IMG/VR virus record: IMGVR_UViG_3300033144_007217
Span: 1-39,222 of that record
Length of the DNA stretch: 39,222 nucleotides
Direction: 5' to 3' (one strand)
Origin: a virus
The translations under genes were made by a program, and so were the position numbers. Position 1 is the stretch's first letter, and every line of letters starts with the position of its first letter. The notes under the pieces are model-generated. The model made no database searches and was not told where the DNA came from. It was given only the letters and a program-made list of their open reading frames with translations. Positions 1 through 7,477 of the stretch are shown piece by piece.

Positions 1-7
1 ATGGGCA

Positions 8-340
8 ATGTTCTGGGAGGACATGAATCAAATACTAGAGCAAATAGTAACGAAATTCAATCCATTGGCATATATACGGGTACAAGGTGTGACGAACTGG
101 GAAAGTACTGTAAGGATCGATTCGATAGCCAATAACGTAGATTTGGAACCCGGTGACACTAATAAGAGAGTATTCAAATTTCAAATTAACGTAACAGCCG
201 AATCATATATTCCACAACCCATTGTAAGAAGGAAGGCCGTGCTGAAAACGAAGGTTGAGTTCACTGATAACATTGATGATACCGACGTTCAACGCATAGT
301 ATCCAGAATTGAAGAGGCTGTAGGAGATATCGAAACATGA
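8..340 (+). CDS. Putative tail-completion/tail-terminator-type virion protein
   Basis: A 110-residue protein immediately upstream of the tail sheath operon. I do not recognise a catalytic motif. The central part (about residues 45-85) is a beta-rich stretch with a YIPQP turn, followed by an acidic C-terminal helix. Position (small gene, small gene, sheath, tube) matches where T4-like phages keep tail-completion proteins such as gp15, so a structural role at the tail end is inferred from context only. The frame is open to the window edge; an internal ATG at 23 has GGGAGG only 2 nt upstream, so the true start could be 8, 23 or outside the window. It overlaps the next gene by ATGA. Confidence 0.6.
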   Translation: MFWEDMNQILEQIVTKFNPLAYIRVQGVTNWESTVRIDSIANNVDLEPGDTNKRVFKFQINVTAESYIPQPIVRRKAVLKTKVEFTDNIDDTDVQRIVSRIEEAVGDIET

Positions 341-567
341 TTAAGATTCGTAATAAGACCTCAGGTCCAGTACAGTTGATTGTAAGATCATTCTCGCCTA
401 GGCGAGAGCACGCTAAAGCCTTTACGTGCCAAAACATCCCGGCTCATCAGACCATTCTGCTGCCCGACGAGAGAGTAGTAGACACATATTTAGAAAGAAG
501 CAAAAAATGGGGGTTGCTTTCGGCTACATATATCCCAGATAACGAGGTGCACAAAGAGGAGAAATAA
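337..567 (+). CDS. Hypothetical 76-aa protein of the tail operon
   Basis: A short basic protein that starts within the stop of the preceding gene (ATGA overlap) and ends 2 nt before the sheath start, so it is almost certainly co-translated with them. It is rich in beta-branched residues, with an IPAHQTILLPDE segment in the middle that looks like a small beta domain. No family is recognised. Context suggests a minor virion or tail-assembly protein. The end of this gene carries the AAGAGGAG ribosome site of the sheath gene. Confidence 0.65.
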   Translation: MIKIRNKTSGPVQLIVRSFSPRREHAKAFTCQNIPAHQTILLPDERVVDTYLERSKKWGLLSATYIPDNEVHKEEK

Positions 568-569
568 GT

Positions 570-2903
570 ATGGCGATTCTCAGGGGATTCCCACCAAGCA
601 ATACGATTAGTCCTAGTGTTAGGATTAAAGAAACAGACTTAAGTCTAGTTTTACCTGCGCCAAGTACCCATAGGGCTGGGCTAGTTGGCTTTTCATCTAA
701 AGGACCCATTAACATTCCAACGTTGATTCAGACGCAGCGTGAGTTGCATCGTACGTTCGGATTTCCACATCCGGATCAGAGCGATCCATACCTCATCTAT
801 GCTGGTGAGCAATATCTGTTGGTTGCAAATGAACTTGTCGTCGTTCGTGTCGGCGATGAAAATCCTGTAAGTGACAAACAGGCCCAAATAGCAAGCGTAG
901 AGGTACCTGCCTCTGGATCAACAGTCCAGATCGAGTCCGATACGCCAGGGCCCTACACGTTCGCTTCTGATGCGTTTTTCCGCTGGAGGCTGAATGGAAT
1001 TCTTAAGAGCAAAACTTTGGTTGTTTTGGCTGACACCTATACCACGGATGAGTTGGTAGAAAGTTTGAATGAGCAGCTAGAGTCGGATATTGATGGTATT
1101 ATCTTCTATGCCGCCAGCGCTGATGAGATCAGCGTGCGAACTACGTTCGCTTATGGACCTGATGCTGAACTCGAAATGGTTTCGGTTCAGGATGCCATGT
1201 ATGGTGGGGCAGTAGTCGATGGTAACATAAGTGGTTTGGGTACCGGAATGGAAGAAGCCGTTACAACCGGTAGCAACAACAAGTATCCACAGACGGCTTA
1301 CCAGACCCAGGGCAGGTACGACTTTACCGGTCTTACCGACCTAAATCTCCAAGTAGTGATTGAGGGTACCGACAACGTACTTATTGATTACGTTGTGCAA
1401 GTTATCGATCTTGAAGACCTAGAGGGAATGGATAACCCCATTGACGACATCGTGGCCGAGATCAACTCTCAGGCGCTTGGGTTTATCGCTAGTTCTACTG
1501 GTGGAAACTTAGCGTTGTCTACAGAAGCTCATGGACGTGATTCGAGACTTCTCGTCAAGACGGCCAGTACTGCTGATGGGATTTTTGGATTCGACAACTT
1601 GACCGCTACGGGCGTAAGCCCAACTGGCGTGACTGGTGATTCTGACATCCATACAGTCGGTATTGCTAATGGTGCTGCTGATGGTAGCGGTGGAATCACT
1701 TTCACTTTGCAAGCAGACTCACCCGGTATTGAAGGTAGCGAAACCCAGGTAGTAATTGTCAACGACTCCCGAGAGGGCGTCTTCTCATTCAATATTTACT
1801 CCAACGGAGTTGAAGTTGAGCAATGGGGCCGGTTGACGAAGGATGATACCAGCAGGTTCTATCTTGAGTCTTATATGTCACTTGTAAGTGACTACATCCG
1901 AGCCATAGACAATCCTGATAATCCTGCGACACCCGTTGCAGGAACATACGACTTGTCGGGTGGAACTGATGGGATTCCGGCAGACCCAGATGATCAAGAT
2001 GATCTCCTGATTGGAGATGAGATTGGCATGACGGGTATGTTCGCACTATCCGATCCAGAACAGATTGAGATTGATCTCATCGCTGTTCCGGGTCACCCAT
2101 CTACCGATGTTATCGTCTCACTGTTGAGGTTGTGCCGAGACGTTCGTATGGACTGTTTCGCTATCATTGATCCGCCGTTCGGACTAACCGTAAATGAGAT
2201 TGTGGATTGGCAAAATGGTGTCCATCCTCTCAACCTCACTAGGTTTGACTCAGACTTTGGTGCTCTGTACTGGCCGTGGTTGCGTTATAGAGACACTATC
2301 AACCAAGTTGATGTCTGGCTTCCGCCTTCTGGATCAGTTATGGCGGTCTACGCCCGATCTGATGATCTTGGCGGGGGTCCGTGGTTTGCACCTGCGGGAC
2401 TTACCCGAGGTATCGTACCTAACATCTCTGATGTGTTCTCACGTCCGACGTTGGAAGAGCGAGACCTCATGTACGGCAACCGAAATGCCGTCAATCCAAT
2501 TGTACAGTTCAGCGATATTCAAGATTTTGTCGTGTTTGGTCAGAAGACCTTGCAACGACGGCCTACCGCTCTTGACCGAGTCAATGTTCGCCGAATGCTG
2601 ATCTACCTCGAAAAACAGATCAAGAGACGATCTCGCCTCCTGTTGTTCGAGCCGCATGATGAGATTCTGCGGGAACAGTTCGTCAACATGGCAAACAATG
2701 AATGCGAAAAGATCAAGGGTGCCCGTGGCATCACCGATTATCGTGTGAAATGTGATGCAGAATTGAATCCGCCCGATGTTGTCGACCGCAACGAATTGCG
2801 GGCACGAGTAGCCGTAGTACCAACTCGTGCGGTTGAGTTCATCTACATAGAATTCTCGATCCACCGTACCGGTGCGTTCGATGAAGGTACAGATACCTTC
2901 TAA
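570..2903 (+). CDS. Contractile tail sheath protein
   Basis: A 777-residue protein with the hallmarks of a T4 gp18-type sheath. The N-terminus (MAILRGFPPSNTISPSVRIKE) resembles the start from which sheath linkers invade neighbours. The middle (about residues 100-470) is a variable surface region rich in Gly, Thr and Asp. The conserved C-terminal core (about residues 640-777) holds the helix MLIYLEKQIKRRSRLLLFEP and the final strand region ending in a T-G-A-F-D-E-G segment. Sheath subunits polymerise around the tail tube and contract to drive it through the envelope. An AAGAGGAG site lies upstream. A 7-bp palindrome (2883-2900) sits over the last codons just before the TAA. Tail-tube genes follow directly. 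Confidence 0.93.
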   Translation: MAILRGFPPSNTISPSVRIKETDLSLVLPAPSTHRAGLVGFSSKGPINIPTLIQTQRELHRTFGFPHPDQSDPYLIYAGEQYLLVANELVVVRVGDENPVSDKQAQIASVEVPASGSTVQIESDTPGPYTFASDAFFRWRLNGILKSKTLVVLADTYTTDELVESLNEQLESDIDGIIFYAASADEISVRTTFAYGPDAELEMVSVQDAMYGGAVVDGNISGLGTGMEEAVTTGSNNKYPQTAYQTQGRYDFTGLTDLNLQVVIEGTDNVLIDYVVQVIDLEDLEGMDNPIDDIVAEINSQALGFIASSTGGNLALSTEAHGRDSRLLVKTASTADGIFGFDNLTATGVSPTGVTGDSDIHTVGIANGAADGSGGITFTLQADSPGIEGSETQVVIVNDSREGVFSFNIYSNGVEVEQWGRLTKDDTSRFYLESYMSLVSDYIRAIDNPDNPATPVAGTYDLSGGTDGIPADPDDQDDLLIGDEIGMTGMFALSDPEQIEIDLIAVPGHPSTDVIVSLLRLCRDVRMDCFAIIDPPFGLTVNEIVDWQNGVHPLNLTRFDSDFGALYWPWLRYRDTINQVDVWLPPSGSVMAVYARSDDLGGGPWFAPAGLTRGIVPNISDVFSRPTLEERDLMYGNRNAVNPIVQFSDIQDFVVFGQKTLQRRPTALDRVNVRRMLIYLEKQIKRRSRLLLFEPHDEILREQFVNMANNECEKIKGARGITDYRVKCDAELNPPDVVDRNELRARVAVVPTRAVEFIYIEFSIHRTGAFDEGTDTF
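2883..2900 (+). promoter_or_regulatory. Hairpin at the 3' end of the sheath gene
   Basis: GAAGGTA (2883-2889) and TACCTTC (2894-2900) form a perfect 7-bp stem with a CAGA loop, immediately followed by the stop codon and an A-tract. It contains CAGATACC, related to the RTANATA motif found before other genes. It could stabilise or punctuate the sheath/tube mRNA; there is no U-tract on the sense strand, so it is not a standard terminator. Confidence 0.45.
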
Positions 2904-2935
2904 AAAAAACACATCAAGTTTAAGAGGAGAAGAAA

Positions 2936-3454
2936 ATGGCCTTTGATCCATCAGTAGAGGGAATGGGCGTCGGGACTGTCGGTGTCGGTGATCCGAATGT
3001 AGTGTTCAAGCGAAAGTTTCGATGGACATTCGAGGTTCAGAGCGTCGGTGGCTGTCAGTTCAGCATTCCACCATATTTCTGCAAAGTTTCGGCGAGACCC
3101 AACATCTCGTTCGAGGATACAGAAATCAACTGGCTTAATGATAAAACCTGGATTCCGGGTAAGGCCAGTTGGGAATCCATTACAGTAACATACGTAGACG
3201 TGGCAGGAACCCTACAGGGTGATGCCAATGGCGCAAATACGGGTTTATATGACTGGTTAGCGGCTGTGTTTGATTTTACACGCCCGACCCGGAAACAAAT
3301 GAACTACGCATTGAACTACATCGGCCTAGTGACGCTAAAGCTTTATGATGGCTGTGGAGCCGTTGTTGAACAATGGATACTAGCTGATGCGTGGCCCCAG
3401 GCGATCAACTTTGGGGACCTTGATATGAGTTCATCGGATACTGTGGATATCTAG
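2936..3454 (+). CDS. Tail tube protein 1, ending at an in-frame amber codon
   Basis: First of three tandem tail-tube (T4 gp19-type) paralogues. It shares with the second copy the start (MAFDPSVEGMGVGTVGVGDPN), the K-R-K-F-R motif, and the conserved W-P-Q-A-I-N-F-G-D-L-D-M-S-S-S segment near the C-terminus. GAGGAG lies upstream. The ORF stops at TAG (3452-3454) exactly where paralogue 2 has a Glu codon. Beyond the TAG the frame stays open for 27 codons that align with the paralogue's C-terminus (L-T-L-R-Y-S, then a Cys-rich end) before TAG-TAA at 3536-3541. The full protein may be 200 aa if the amber is read through. As annotated it is 172 aa and lacks the Cys-rich tail. Confidence 0.85.
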   Translation: MAFDPSVEGMGVGTVGVGDPNVVFKRKFRWTFEVQSVGGCQFSIPPYFCKVSARPNISFEDTEINWLNDKTWIPGKASWESITVTYVDVAGTLQGDANGANTGLYDWLAAVFDFTRPTRKQMNYALNYIGLVTLKLYDGCGAVVEQWILADAWPQAINFGDLDMSSSDTVDI

Positions 3455-3541
3455 CTAACGCTTCGGTACTCGCAAGTTTACTTTGAGCACAAGTGTCCGC
3501 AACACGAGCCGGGTGGCTGCTGCGTTAAGTGCGGTTAGTAA
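3455..3541 (+). other. Conserved coding extension of tail tube 1 beyond the amber codon
   Basis: Twenty-seven in-frame codons after the TAG at 3452. They encode a segment starting L-T-L-R-Y-S and ending C-C-V-K-C-G, homologous to the last residues of tail tube 2 (L-T-M-R-Y-S up to a Cys-rich end). The segment then ends in tandem stops TAG TAA. It is either the readthrough extension of an isoform or the remnant of a point mutation. Confidence 0.6.
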
Positions 3542-3556
3542 GAATAAGGAGAGCCG

Positions 3557-4153
3557 ATGGCGACAACCTTTAATCCCCAAGACCAAGGAATGGGTGTTGG
3601 GGAGGTTGGAGTTGGCGATCTCAATACAATTTACAAACGTAAATTCAGATATACGCTTGAAATCAAAGGTGTGGGGGCATGCGACTTTCTCATTCCCCCA
3701 CACTTTGTGCAGGTCGCTAACCGACCGCAAATCAGTATTGAAGAAGTAGACGTTCACTTCCTAAACCACAAATCCATTTGGCCCGGCAAACCTAGTTGGG
3801 AACCGATGACTGCGACTTACTTCGATGCTGTCGGTCCCGTCGAGGCCAACCAACTACCACAATTGCTCAAATGGCTCACAGGGGTCTATAATTTCGATGA
3901 CCGAAATGAGCTTATGACGACCAAGCGAGAAGACTATCTCGGTGAGGCCACTTTAGAGCTATATGATGGTTGCGGAAAGCGGATGGAGCAGTGGATAATG
4001 TTCGATTGCTGGCCGCAGGCCATCAATTTTGGTGATCTCGACATGAGTAGTTCAGAGGTTGTTGGTATAGAACTGACAATGAGATACTCATTCCTTAAGT
4101 ATACCACCTACTGTGGCGAACATTCAGTACCTTGTGAATGCCCAGCGTGCTAA
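3557..4153 (+). CDS. Tail tube protein 2
   Basis: Second gp19-type tube paralogue, 198 aa. It is clearly homologous over its full length to the gene before it: the same GMGVGEVGVGD start, K-R-K-F-R-Y-T, a W-P-G-K-P-S-W-E motif and W-P-Q-A-I-N-F-G-D-L-D-M-S-S-S. It ends in a Cys-rich tail with four cysteines (CGEHSVPCECPAC), suggesting a metal site or disulfides. AAGGAG precedes the ATG. Tube proteins stack as hexameric rings inside the sheath to form the DNA channel; which copy forms the main tube is unknown. Confidence 0.9.
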   Translation: MATTFNPQDQGMGVGEVGVGDLNTIYKRKFRYTLEIKGVGACDFLIPPHFVQVANRPQISIEEVDVHFLNHKSIWPGKPSWEPMTATYFDAVGPVEANQLPQLLKWLTGVYNFDDRNELMTTKREDYLGEATLELYDGCGKRMEQWIMFDCWPQAINFGDLDMSSSEVVGIELTMRYSFLKYTTYCGEHSVPCECPAC

Positions 4154-4162
4154 GGAGTCGTA

Positions 4163-4699
4163 ATGCCAACATGCGAAAAACGCCCACATATGAGCCTCGA
4201 TTTTGGGCTGCAAGACGACCAAGTCTGCCAGAAACAGAAGTTTCGTTGGTTATTCAAGATCGATGGTGTCTCTGGTGTTTCTGATGCGCTTCCCCCGCTG
4301 AAATCACACCGTCCTAAGTTGGACCTTAGAGAGCAACAGATTCAGCATCTTGTCCAACAGATTTATTACCCCTTAAAAGCCGATTGGAAGACCATCCAAT
4401 TGAGCTTGTATGACATCAAGGTTAATGAAAATCCGGTTTTCGAGTGGCTACGGGTGCTGTATGACCCGTGCGGCGACCCTGAGTGGCGACCGATTTATCA
4501 GCCTGGGTGTGATGACGGTTCGTGTTTCAAACGAAACGCCATGCTGTGTCTCTACGATGGTTGTGGAAACGTCATAGAGAGTTGGAGATACGAGAACTGT
4601 TATCCTCAGACAATCGACTGGGGAGAGCTTGATATGGGAAATTCAGAGGTCGTGATGGTTGACATCACGCTACGTTATGATCGGGCTTGCCTCCAGTAA
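4163..4699 (+). CDS. Tail tube protein 3 (divergent paralogue)
   Basis: Third member of the tube-like tandem, 178 aa. The N-terminal K-Q-K-F-R-W, the C-terminal Y-P-Q-T-I-D-W-G-E-L-D-M-G-N-S-E motif and the final T-L-R-Y match the other two copies, but the middle is divergent and several Cys are scattered (about residues 103-113). It lacks the Cys-rich C-terminal tail. AAGGAG lies 6 nt before the ATG. Divergence suggests a specialised tube ring, for example tail tip or terminator contact. The 3' end overlaps the convergent kinase gene by 25 bp. Confidence 0.8.
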   Translation: MPTCEKRPHMSLDFGLQDDQVCQKQKFRWLFKIDGVSGVSDALPPLKSHRPKLDLREQQIQHLVQQIYYPLKADWKTIQLSLYDIKVNENPVFEWLRVLYDPCGDPEWRPIYQPGCDDGSCFKRNAMLCLYDGCGNVIESWRYENCYPQTIDWGELDMGNSEVVMVDITLRYDRACLQ

Positions 4700-5391
4700 C
4701 AGGACTCTTGTAGTGCGGCCAAAATCCTTTGTCGATCATCGACGTTGATAATCTCGTCAAAACCTTCTTCTCTGGTGGGAGGCTCGTAGGCAGAGAACAT
4801 GTTTTGCATAACATCTTCTGGGATGGTTTTACTGCCACCTTGGGCTGCGATCTCTTTTGATCTTTTGTTCGCAAGGTTAATTACCGCCTTCTGAACATCT
4901 GAGCCTTGGAAGTTGAACACTACAGCAATCTTTTTGTATCCTGGGAGGTCGCCGATGGACGCAAATCCTCGTTGTCTATTAGCGACATCCATGTTGGTCA
5001 TGTCAACAACGATGTCTTTTCCGGATTGCCCGGCCCCGGCGAAACGTTGATTCAGGGCCTCATATACTTCATTGTTGGCATCCGTGACATTGTTCCAGAG
5101 TTTTTCTGGTAGGAAGTCAGGTAACTCAGGCGGTCTGTTGATCACCACGCCATAAGGTGCTTGCTGGTACCCGATCTCTGCATCCTTGGGCGGGCTTGCG
5201 AACATATCATCATATGTAAGACCCTTTCCCTTCGCAATCTGTGTAACGATGTCATCCCTGTTGACAACGTAAGCGTCGGGGACGTTTTGTGCAATCCAGG
5301 TAGACTTACCGATTGCAGGAGGTCCGACTAGAACGAATATCTTCTTCTCGTCTTCGTTCTCGAACCAAGTTCTGAATGCTAATGCTCTCAT
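4675..5391 (-). CDS. P-loop kinase, polynucleotide-kinase-like
   Basis: A 238-residue protein with a Walker A motif GPPAIGKST (about residues 23-31), followed by an N-R-D-D motif and a DMTNMDVANRQR segment (about residues 150-162). That layout is typical of the 5'-kinase domain of phage T4 PseT-like polynucleotide kinases and related zeta-toxin-fold kinases; no phosphatase domain is present. The N-terminus (M-x-x-L-A-F-R-T-W-F-E) resembles T4 capsid-targeting sequences seen on several proteins here. There is no Shine-Dalgarno sequence; instead GTACATA lies 5 nt before the ATG inside an inverted repeat. A role in nucleic-acid or tRNA repair is plausible but inferred. Confidence 0.75.
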   Translation of the reverse strand: MRALAFRTWFENEDEKKIFVLVGPPAIGKSTWIAQNVPDAYVVNRDDIVTQIAKGKGLTYDDMFASPPKDAEIGYQQAPYGVVINRPPELPDFLPEKLWNNVTDANNEVYEALNQRFAGAGQSGKDIVVDMTNMDVANRQRGFASIGDLPGYKKIAVVFNFQGSDVQKAVINLANKRSKEIAAQGGSKTIPEDVMQNMFSAYEPPTREEGFDEIINVDDRQRILAALQESCYWRQARS

Positions 5392-5424
5392 GCAGATATG
5401 TACGAACTAGATTGACATATCTGC
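5392..5424 (-). promoter_or_regulatory. 10-bp inverted repeat with late-promoter-like motif at the kinase start
   Basis: GCAGATATGT and ACATATCTGC form a perfect 10-bp inverted repeat with a 13-nt loop, abutting the kinase ATG. The loop contains the stop codon of the upstream 79-aa gene. The ATG-proximal arm contains GTACATA (5397-5403), an RTANATA match 5 nt before the ATG. It could be an operator, an mRNA hairpin or a late promoter. Confidence 0.5.
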
Positions 5425-5646
5425 CAAGTCCTTTTCGAGCAGCTTCTTCATGATGGCGAAGCTGTCATCCAGTTGTTTCGGCTTGTAATCGAGAACTCGA
5501 CATGCACCGCTCTTATTGAGGCGACCCTTCTTGGTGTAGCACTTGGTATCATTCAGTAGAAATGCATCTACGATATGTCCGTGGCCGTGTTGGATCAATT
5601 TCGCAATAAGTTCCTTGGTTTCGATATCACTTACAAAGTCTGCCAT
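5407..5646 (-). CDS. Hypothetical 79-aa protein downstream of the late sigma factor
   Basis: A small charged helical protein with the segment KGRLNKSGACRVLDYKPKQL (about residues 39-59), which looks like a compact DNA- or protein-binding helix pair, followed by a C-terminal amphipathic helix. AGGAG lies 5 nt before the ATG. It follows the gp55-like sigma gene on the same strand, so a transcription co-factor role comparable to T4 gp33 is conceivable, but there is no sequence proof. It ends in TAG and reads in frame into the kinase gene. Confidence 0.65.
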   Translation of the reverse strand: MADFVSDIETKELIAKLIQHGHGHIVDAFLLNDTKCYTKKGRLNKSGACRVLDYKPKQLDDSFAIMKKLLEKDLADMSI

Positions 5647-5704
5647 AGGTCTCCTAGAGATGCTCTATAATTAACTATCGTCATATCCAAGTACATTCTT
5701 GAAT

Positions 5705-6193
5705 CTAACTCCTGAATCTGCCGTATCTGTTGGAACCATCCTTGTAAGCAGCACGGGATGAGCCGTTGGTTCCCCAATCACGAAAGATGAAGTCGAGCTT
5801 GTCAATGAGATGCTCGTAGTACTTCTTTTGCAGTTCGTGCTGATTTTTTGCACCCCGATACAGTTGGCGGAAGTGATTTAGCACGCATGTCGTCATATAA
5901 TTGAAAGCTTTAGCCTTCTTACCGTTCTTACCGACATAGGTATGGTCGAACCTATCGACCTTTTGGAGCGCTATCAGCACGCCCTCTTGTAGGGCATCGT
6001 CACGATCAATTAGCTTGAAGCCAAATGCCCGTATGATGTTCTCTGATAGCTCGTAGAAGAAATTCGCCAACTCAGTTTGGAGACGATCATATTCGGCTTG
6101 ATAGCTAGGGTCGCTACCCACCTTCCGCTTCGCCTCTTGGAAGAGAGCGATGGTCTCTTCGAGTTGAGAATTGATAATGTACTCATTTGCCAT
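5705..6193 (-). CDS. gp55-like late-transcription sigma factor
   Basis: A protein of 162 aa from the ATG at 6193, preceded by AAGGTGACT. Residues about 55-115 match sigma-70 region 2 as found in T4 gp55-type factors: a helix ending in DDALQEGVLIALQKVDRFD, then K-A-F-N-Y-M-T-T-C-V-L-N-H-F-R-Q-L-Y, which corresponds to the region 2.3/2.4 helix contacting the -10 element. There is no region 4, as expected for gp55. It would direct host RNA polymerase to T4-like late promoters (TATAAATA class). RTANATA motifs near many start codons in this window are candidate targets. The C-terminus is polar and ends in TAG. Confidence 0.8.
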   Translation of the reverse strand: MANEYIINSQLEETIALFQEAKRKVGSDPSYQAEYDRLQTELANFFYELSENIIRAFGFKLIDRDDALQEGVLIALQKVDRFDHTYVGKNGKKAKAFNYMTTCVLNHFRQLYRGAKNQHELQKKYYEHLIDKLDFIFRDWGTNGSSRAAYKDGSNRYGRFRS

Positions 6194-6312
6194 AGTCACC
6201 TTAGATTAGAATGTAGCCGGGAAAAATTATACAGAACAAACCATATAGTATATCTGCATTCCTTTTTGTTTTTTTGACGGAATTTTCTAAAAATTTCGTT
6301 CTAATATCATAA

Positions 6313-6531
6313 ATGGACATCTCATCACTCTATGTCGAGCTTCTGAAGAACCCGATATCACTACAGACGTACCGTCAGCTTCAAGCACATTACGCTTCTC
6401 AGAATATGCAACATGAGGCAGATGCTTTTACTCTCTTATTACAAGAGTGTTTTAACGTACTACCAGACTGGGATCGGAAATCATCTCGTGACATCGCAAA
6501 TCTCAATTCAAATGGTGATCCAGAACAATGA
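6313..6531 (+). CDS. Small helical (TPR-like) protein overlapping a glycosyltransferase
   Basis: A 72-aa ORF with a helix-turn-helix pair (about residues 8-50, LLKNPISLQTYRQLQAHYAS) resembling one TPR unit. It overlaps the following glycosyltransferase by 20 nt in the +1 frame. Neither gene has a visible Shine-Dalgarno sequence, so translational coupling or a frameshift fusion of TPR to glycosyltransferase is possible. The upstream A/T-rich region (6200-6312) separates it from the divergent sigma gene and must hold the promoters of both. Confidence 0.5.
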   Translation: MDISSLYVELLKNPISLQTYRQLQAHYASQNMQHEADAFTLLLQECFNVLPDWDRKSSRDIANLNSNGDPEQ

Positions 6532-7477
6532 GGCGACTATCAGCCGCCTACTTGATTCGCTTGAGCCGCTCCACGCCCAAGTCATGGCCGCAAATGTCGG
6601 CTGTGCGGATCGCACAGCCGACATTTGCCGTGAGCGACAAGTACGTGTGTTTGAAATTACTAACCCGACCGACATGGGCCGAGTACGAAACAAGTTGATT
6701 TCGGCCTCTCGCCATGACTGGAATTTCTGGATCGAGCCATGGGAGGTATTAACAGATGCTCGTCCCGTCATTCGGGCCCTAGAGACACCGCCAGCCGCTT
6801 ACCAATTCATGGTCTTGGGTGGTGAGGTAGCCACGTACGAGGTACGGTTATGGCATAAGGACCTTGGCTTGAAGTTCAAGAATCCTGTTTGTGAGCATCT
6901 TGATATCCAAGAGCAGGAGGTCAAGGACTTGAATTGCTCGATTTACAAGGACGGTAGCAAAGAGCTATCCTTAGAGGCTATTCAAGAGTGGCAGAAGGTA
7001 CACCCGGCATCGCCTGAGCCGTATTACTACGAAGCTTTCTATCATCTGTCGCATCAGAATTGGGAGGCGTTCACGAACAAGGCTACGGTGTATCTGTTTG
7101 ACCGTAATAACGCCACCCAATCTACGTTGATGATGAAGTATTACTTAGCGATAGTATTGTGTCATATTCAGCATGACGCCCGAGCGGCCATGAAGCAAAT
7201 TGTTGAATGTTTGATCGTAAAACCGCTCAGCGCCGAGTGCTGGTGTTTGTTGGGTGATGTCTTCTACCATCTCTCCAGAGACTATAAGAAGGCTGTTCAG
7301 TTCTATAAGAATGCACTCCTCCTGGGGTCATGTCGTCTCAAAGAAGAGACAATGCCGATGGAGATAAGTAAGTACCAGGAGTACCCACGCAAGATGATTG
7401 CGGCCTGCAAATCTGTGCTAGAAAGCGGTTCAGAGGTGGTGGCGATCCCAACCGGTCACCGTTCTTCATCTGGGTGA
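6512..7477 (+). CDS. GT2-like glycosyltransferase with C-terminal TPR repeats
   Basis: Start chosen at 6512 because the protein then opens like a family-2 glycosyltransferase: M-V-I-Q-N-N-E-A-T-I-S-R-L-L-D-S-L, then NVGCADRTADICRE, then a R-N-K-L-I-S-A-S-R-H-D-W-N-F-W-I-E-P-W-E segment where the usual D-x-D/D-A-D-E motif is replaced by I-E-P-W-E. The C-terminal half (about residues 170-310) is helical, with TPR-like repeats (AECWCLLGDVFYHLSRDYKK). Family members transfer sugars to carbohydrate or protein acceptors. Loss of the acidic motif raises the possibility of altered metal use. The 3' end overlaps the convergent DHFR gene by 22 bp. Confidence 0.7.
   Translation: MVIQNNEATISRLLDSLEPLHAQVMAANVGCADRTADICRERQVRVFEITNPTDMGRVRNKLISASRHDWNFWIEPWEVLTDARPVIRALETPPAAYQFMVLGGEVATYEVRLWHKDLGLKFKNPVCEHLDIQEQEVKDLNCSIYKDGSKELSLEAIQEWQKVHPASPEPYYYEAFYHLSHQNWEAFTNKATVYLFDRNNATQSTLMMKYYLAIVLCHIQHDARAAMKQIVECLIVKPLSAECWCLLGDVFYHLSRDYKKAVQFYKNALLLGSCRLKEETMPMEISKYQEYPRKMIAACKSVLESGSEVVAIPTGHRSSSG

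Noticed and set aside
2439-2951. 170-aa minus-strand ORF under the tail sheath gene
   Set aside because: Antisense shadow of the conserved sheath C-terminus, with no ribosome site or context.
3452-3454. Genome-wide reassignment of TAG to a sense codon, as in some crAss-like and other phages
   Set aside because: Many genes here end naturally at TAG (thymidylate synthase, gp46, gp47, nuclease at 30707, methyltransferase at 28393), often right before the next start, and no CUA-anticodon tRNA is visible.
5407-5646. Fusion of the 79-aa protein with the kinase through amber readthrough
   Set aside because: The frames are continuous, but the kinase begins with its own capsid-targeting-like N-terminus and a motif 5 nt before the ATG, so separate starts are simpler.
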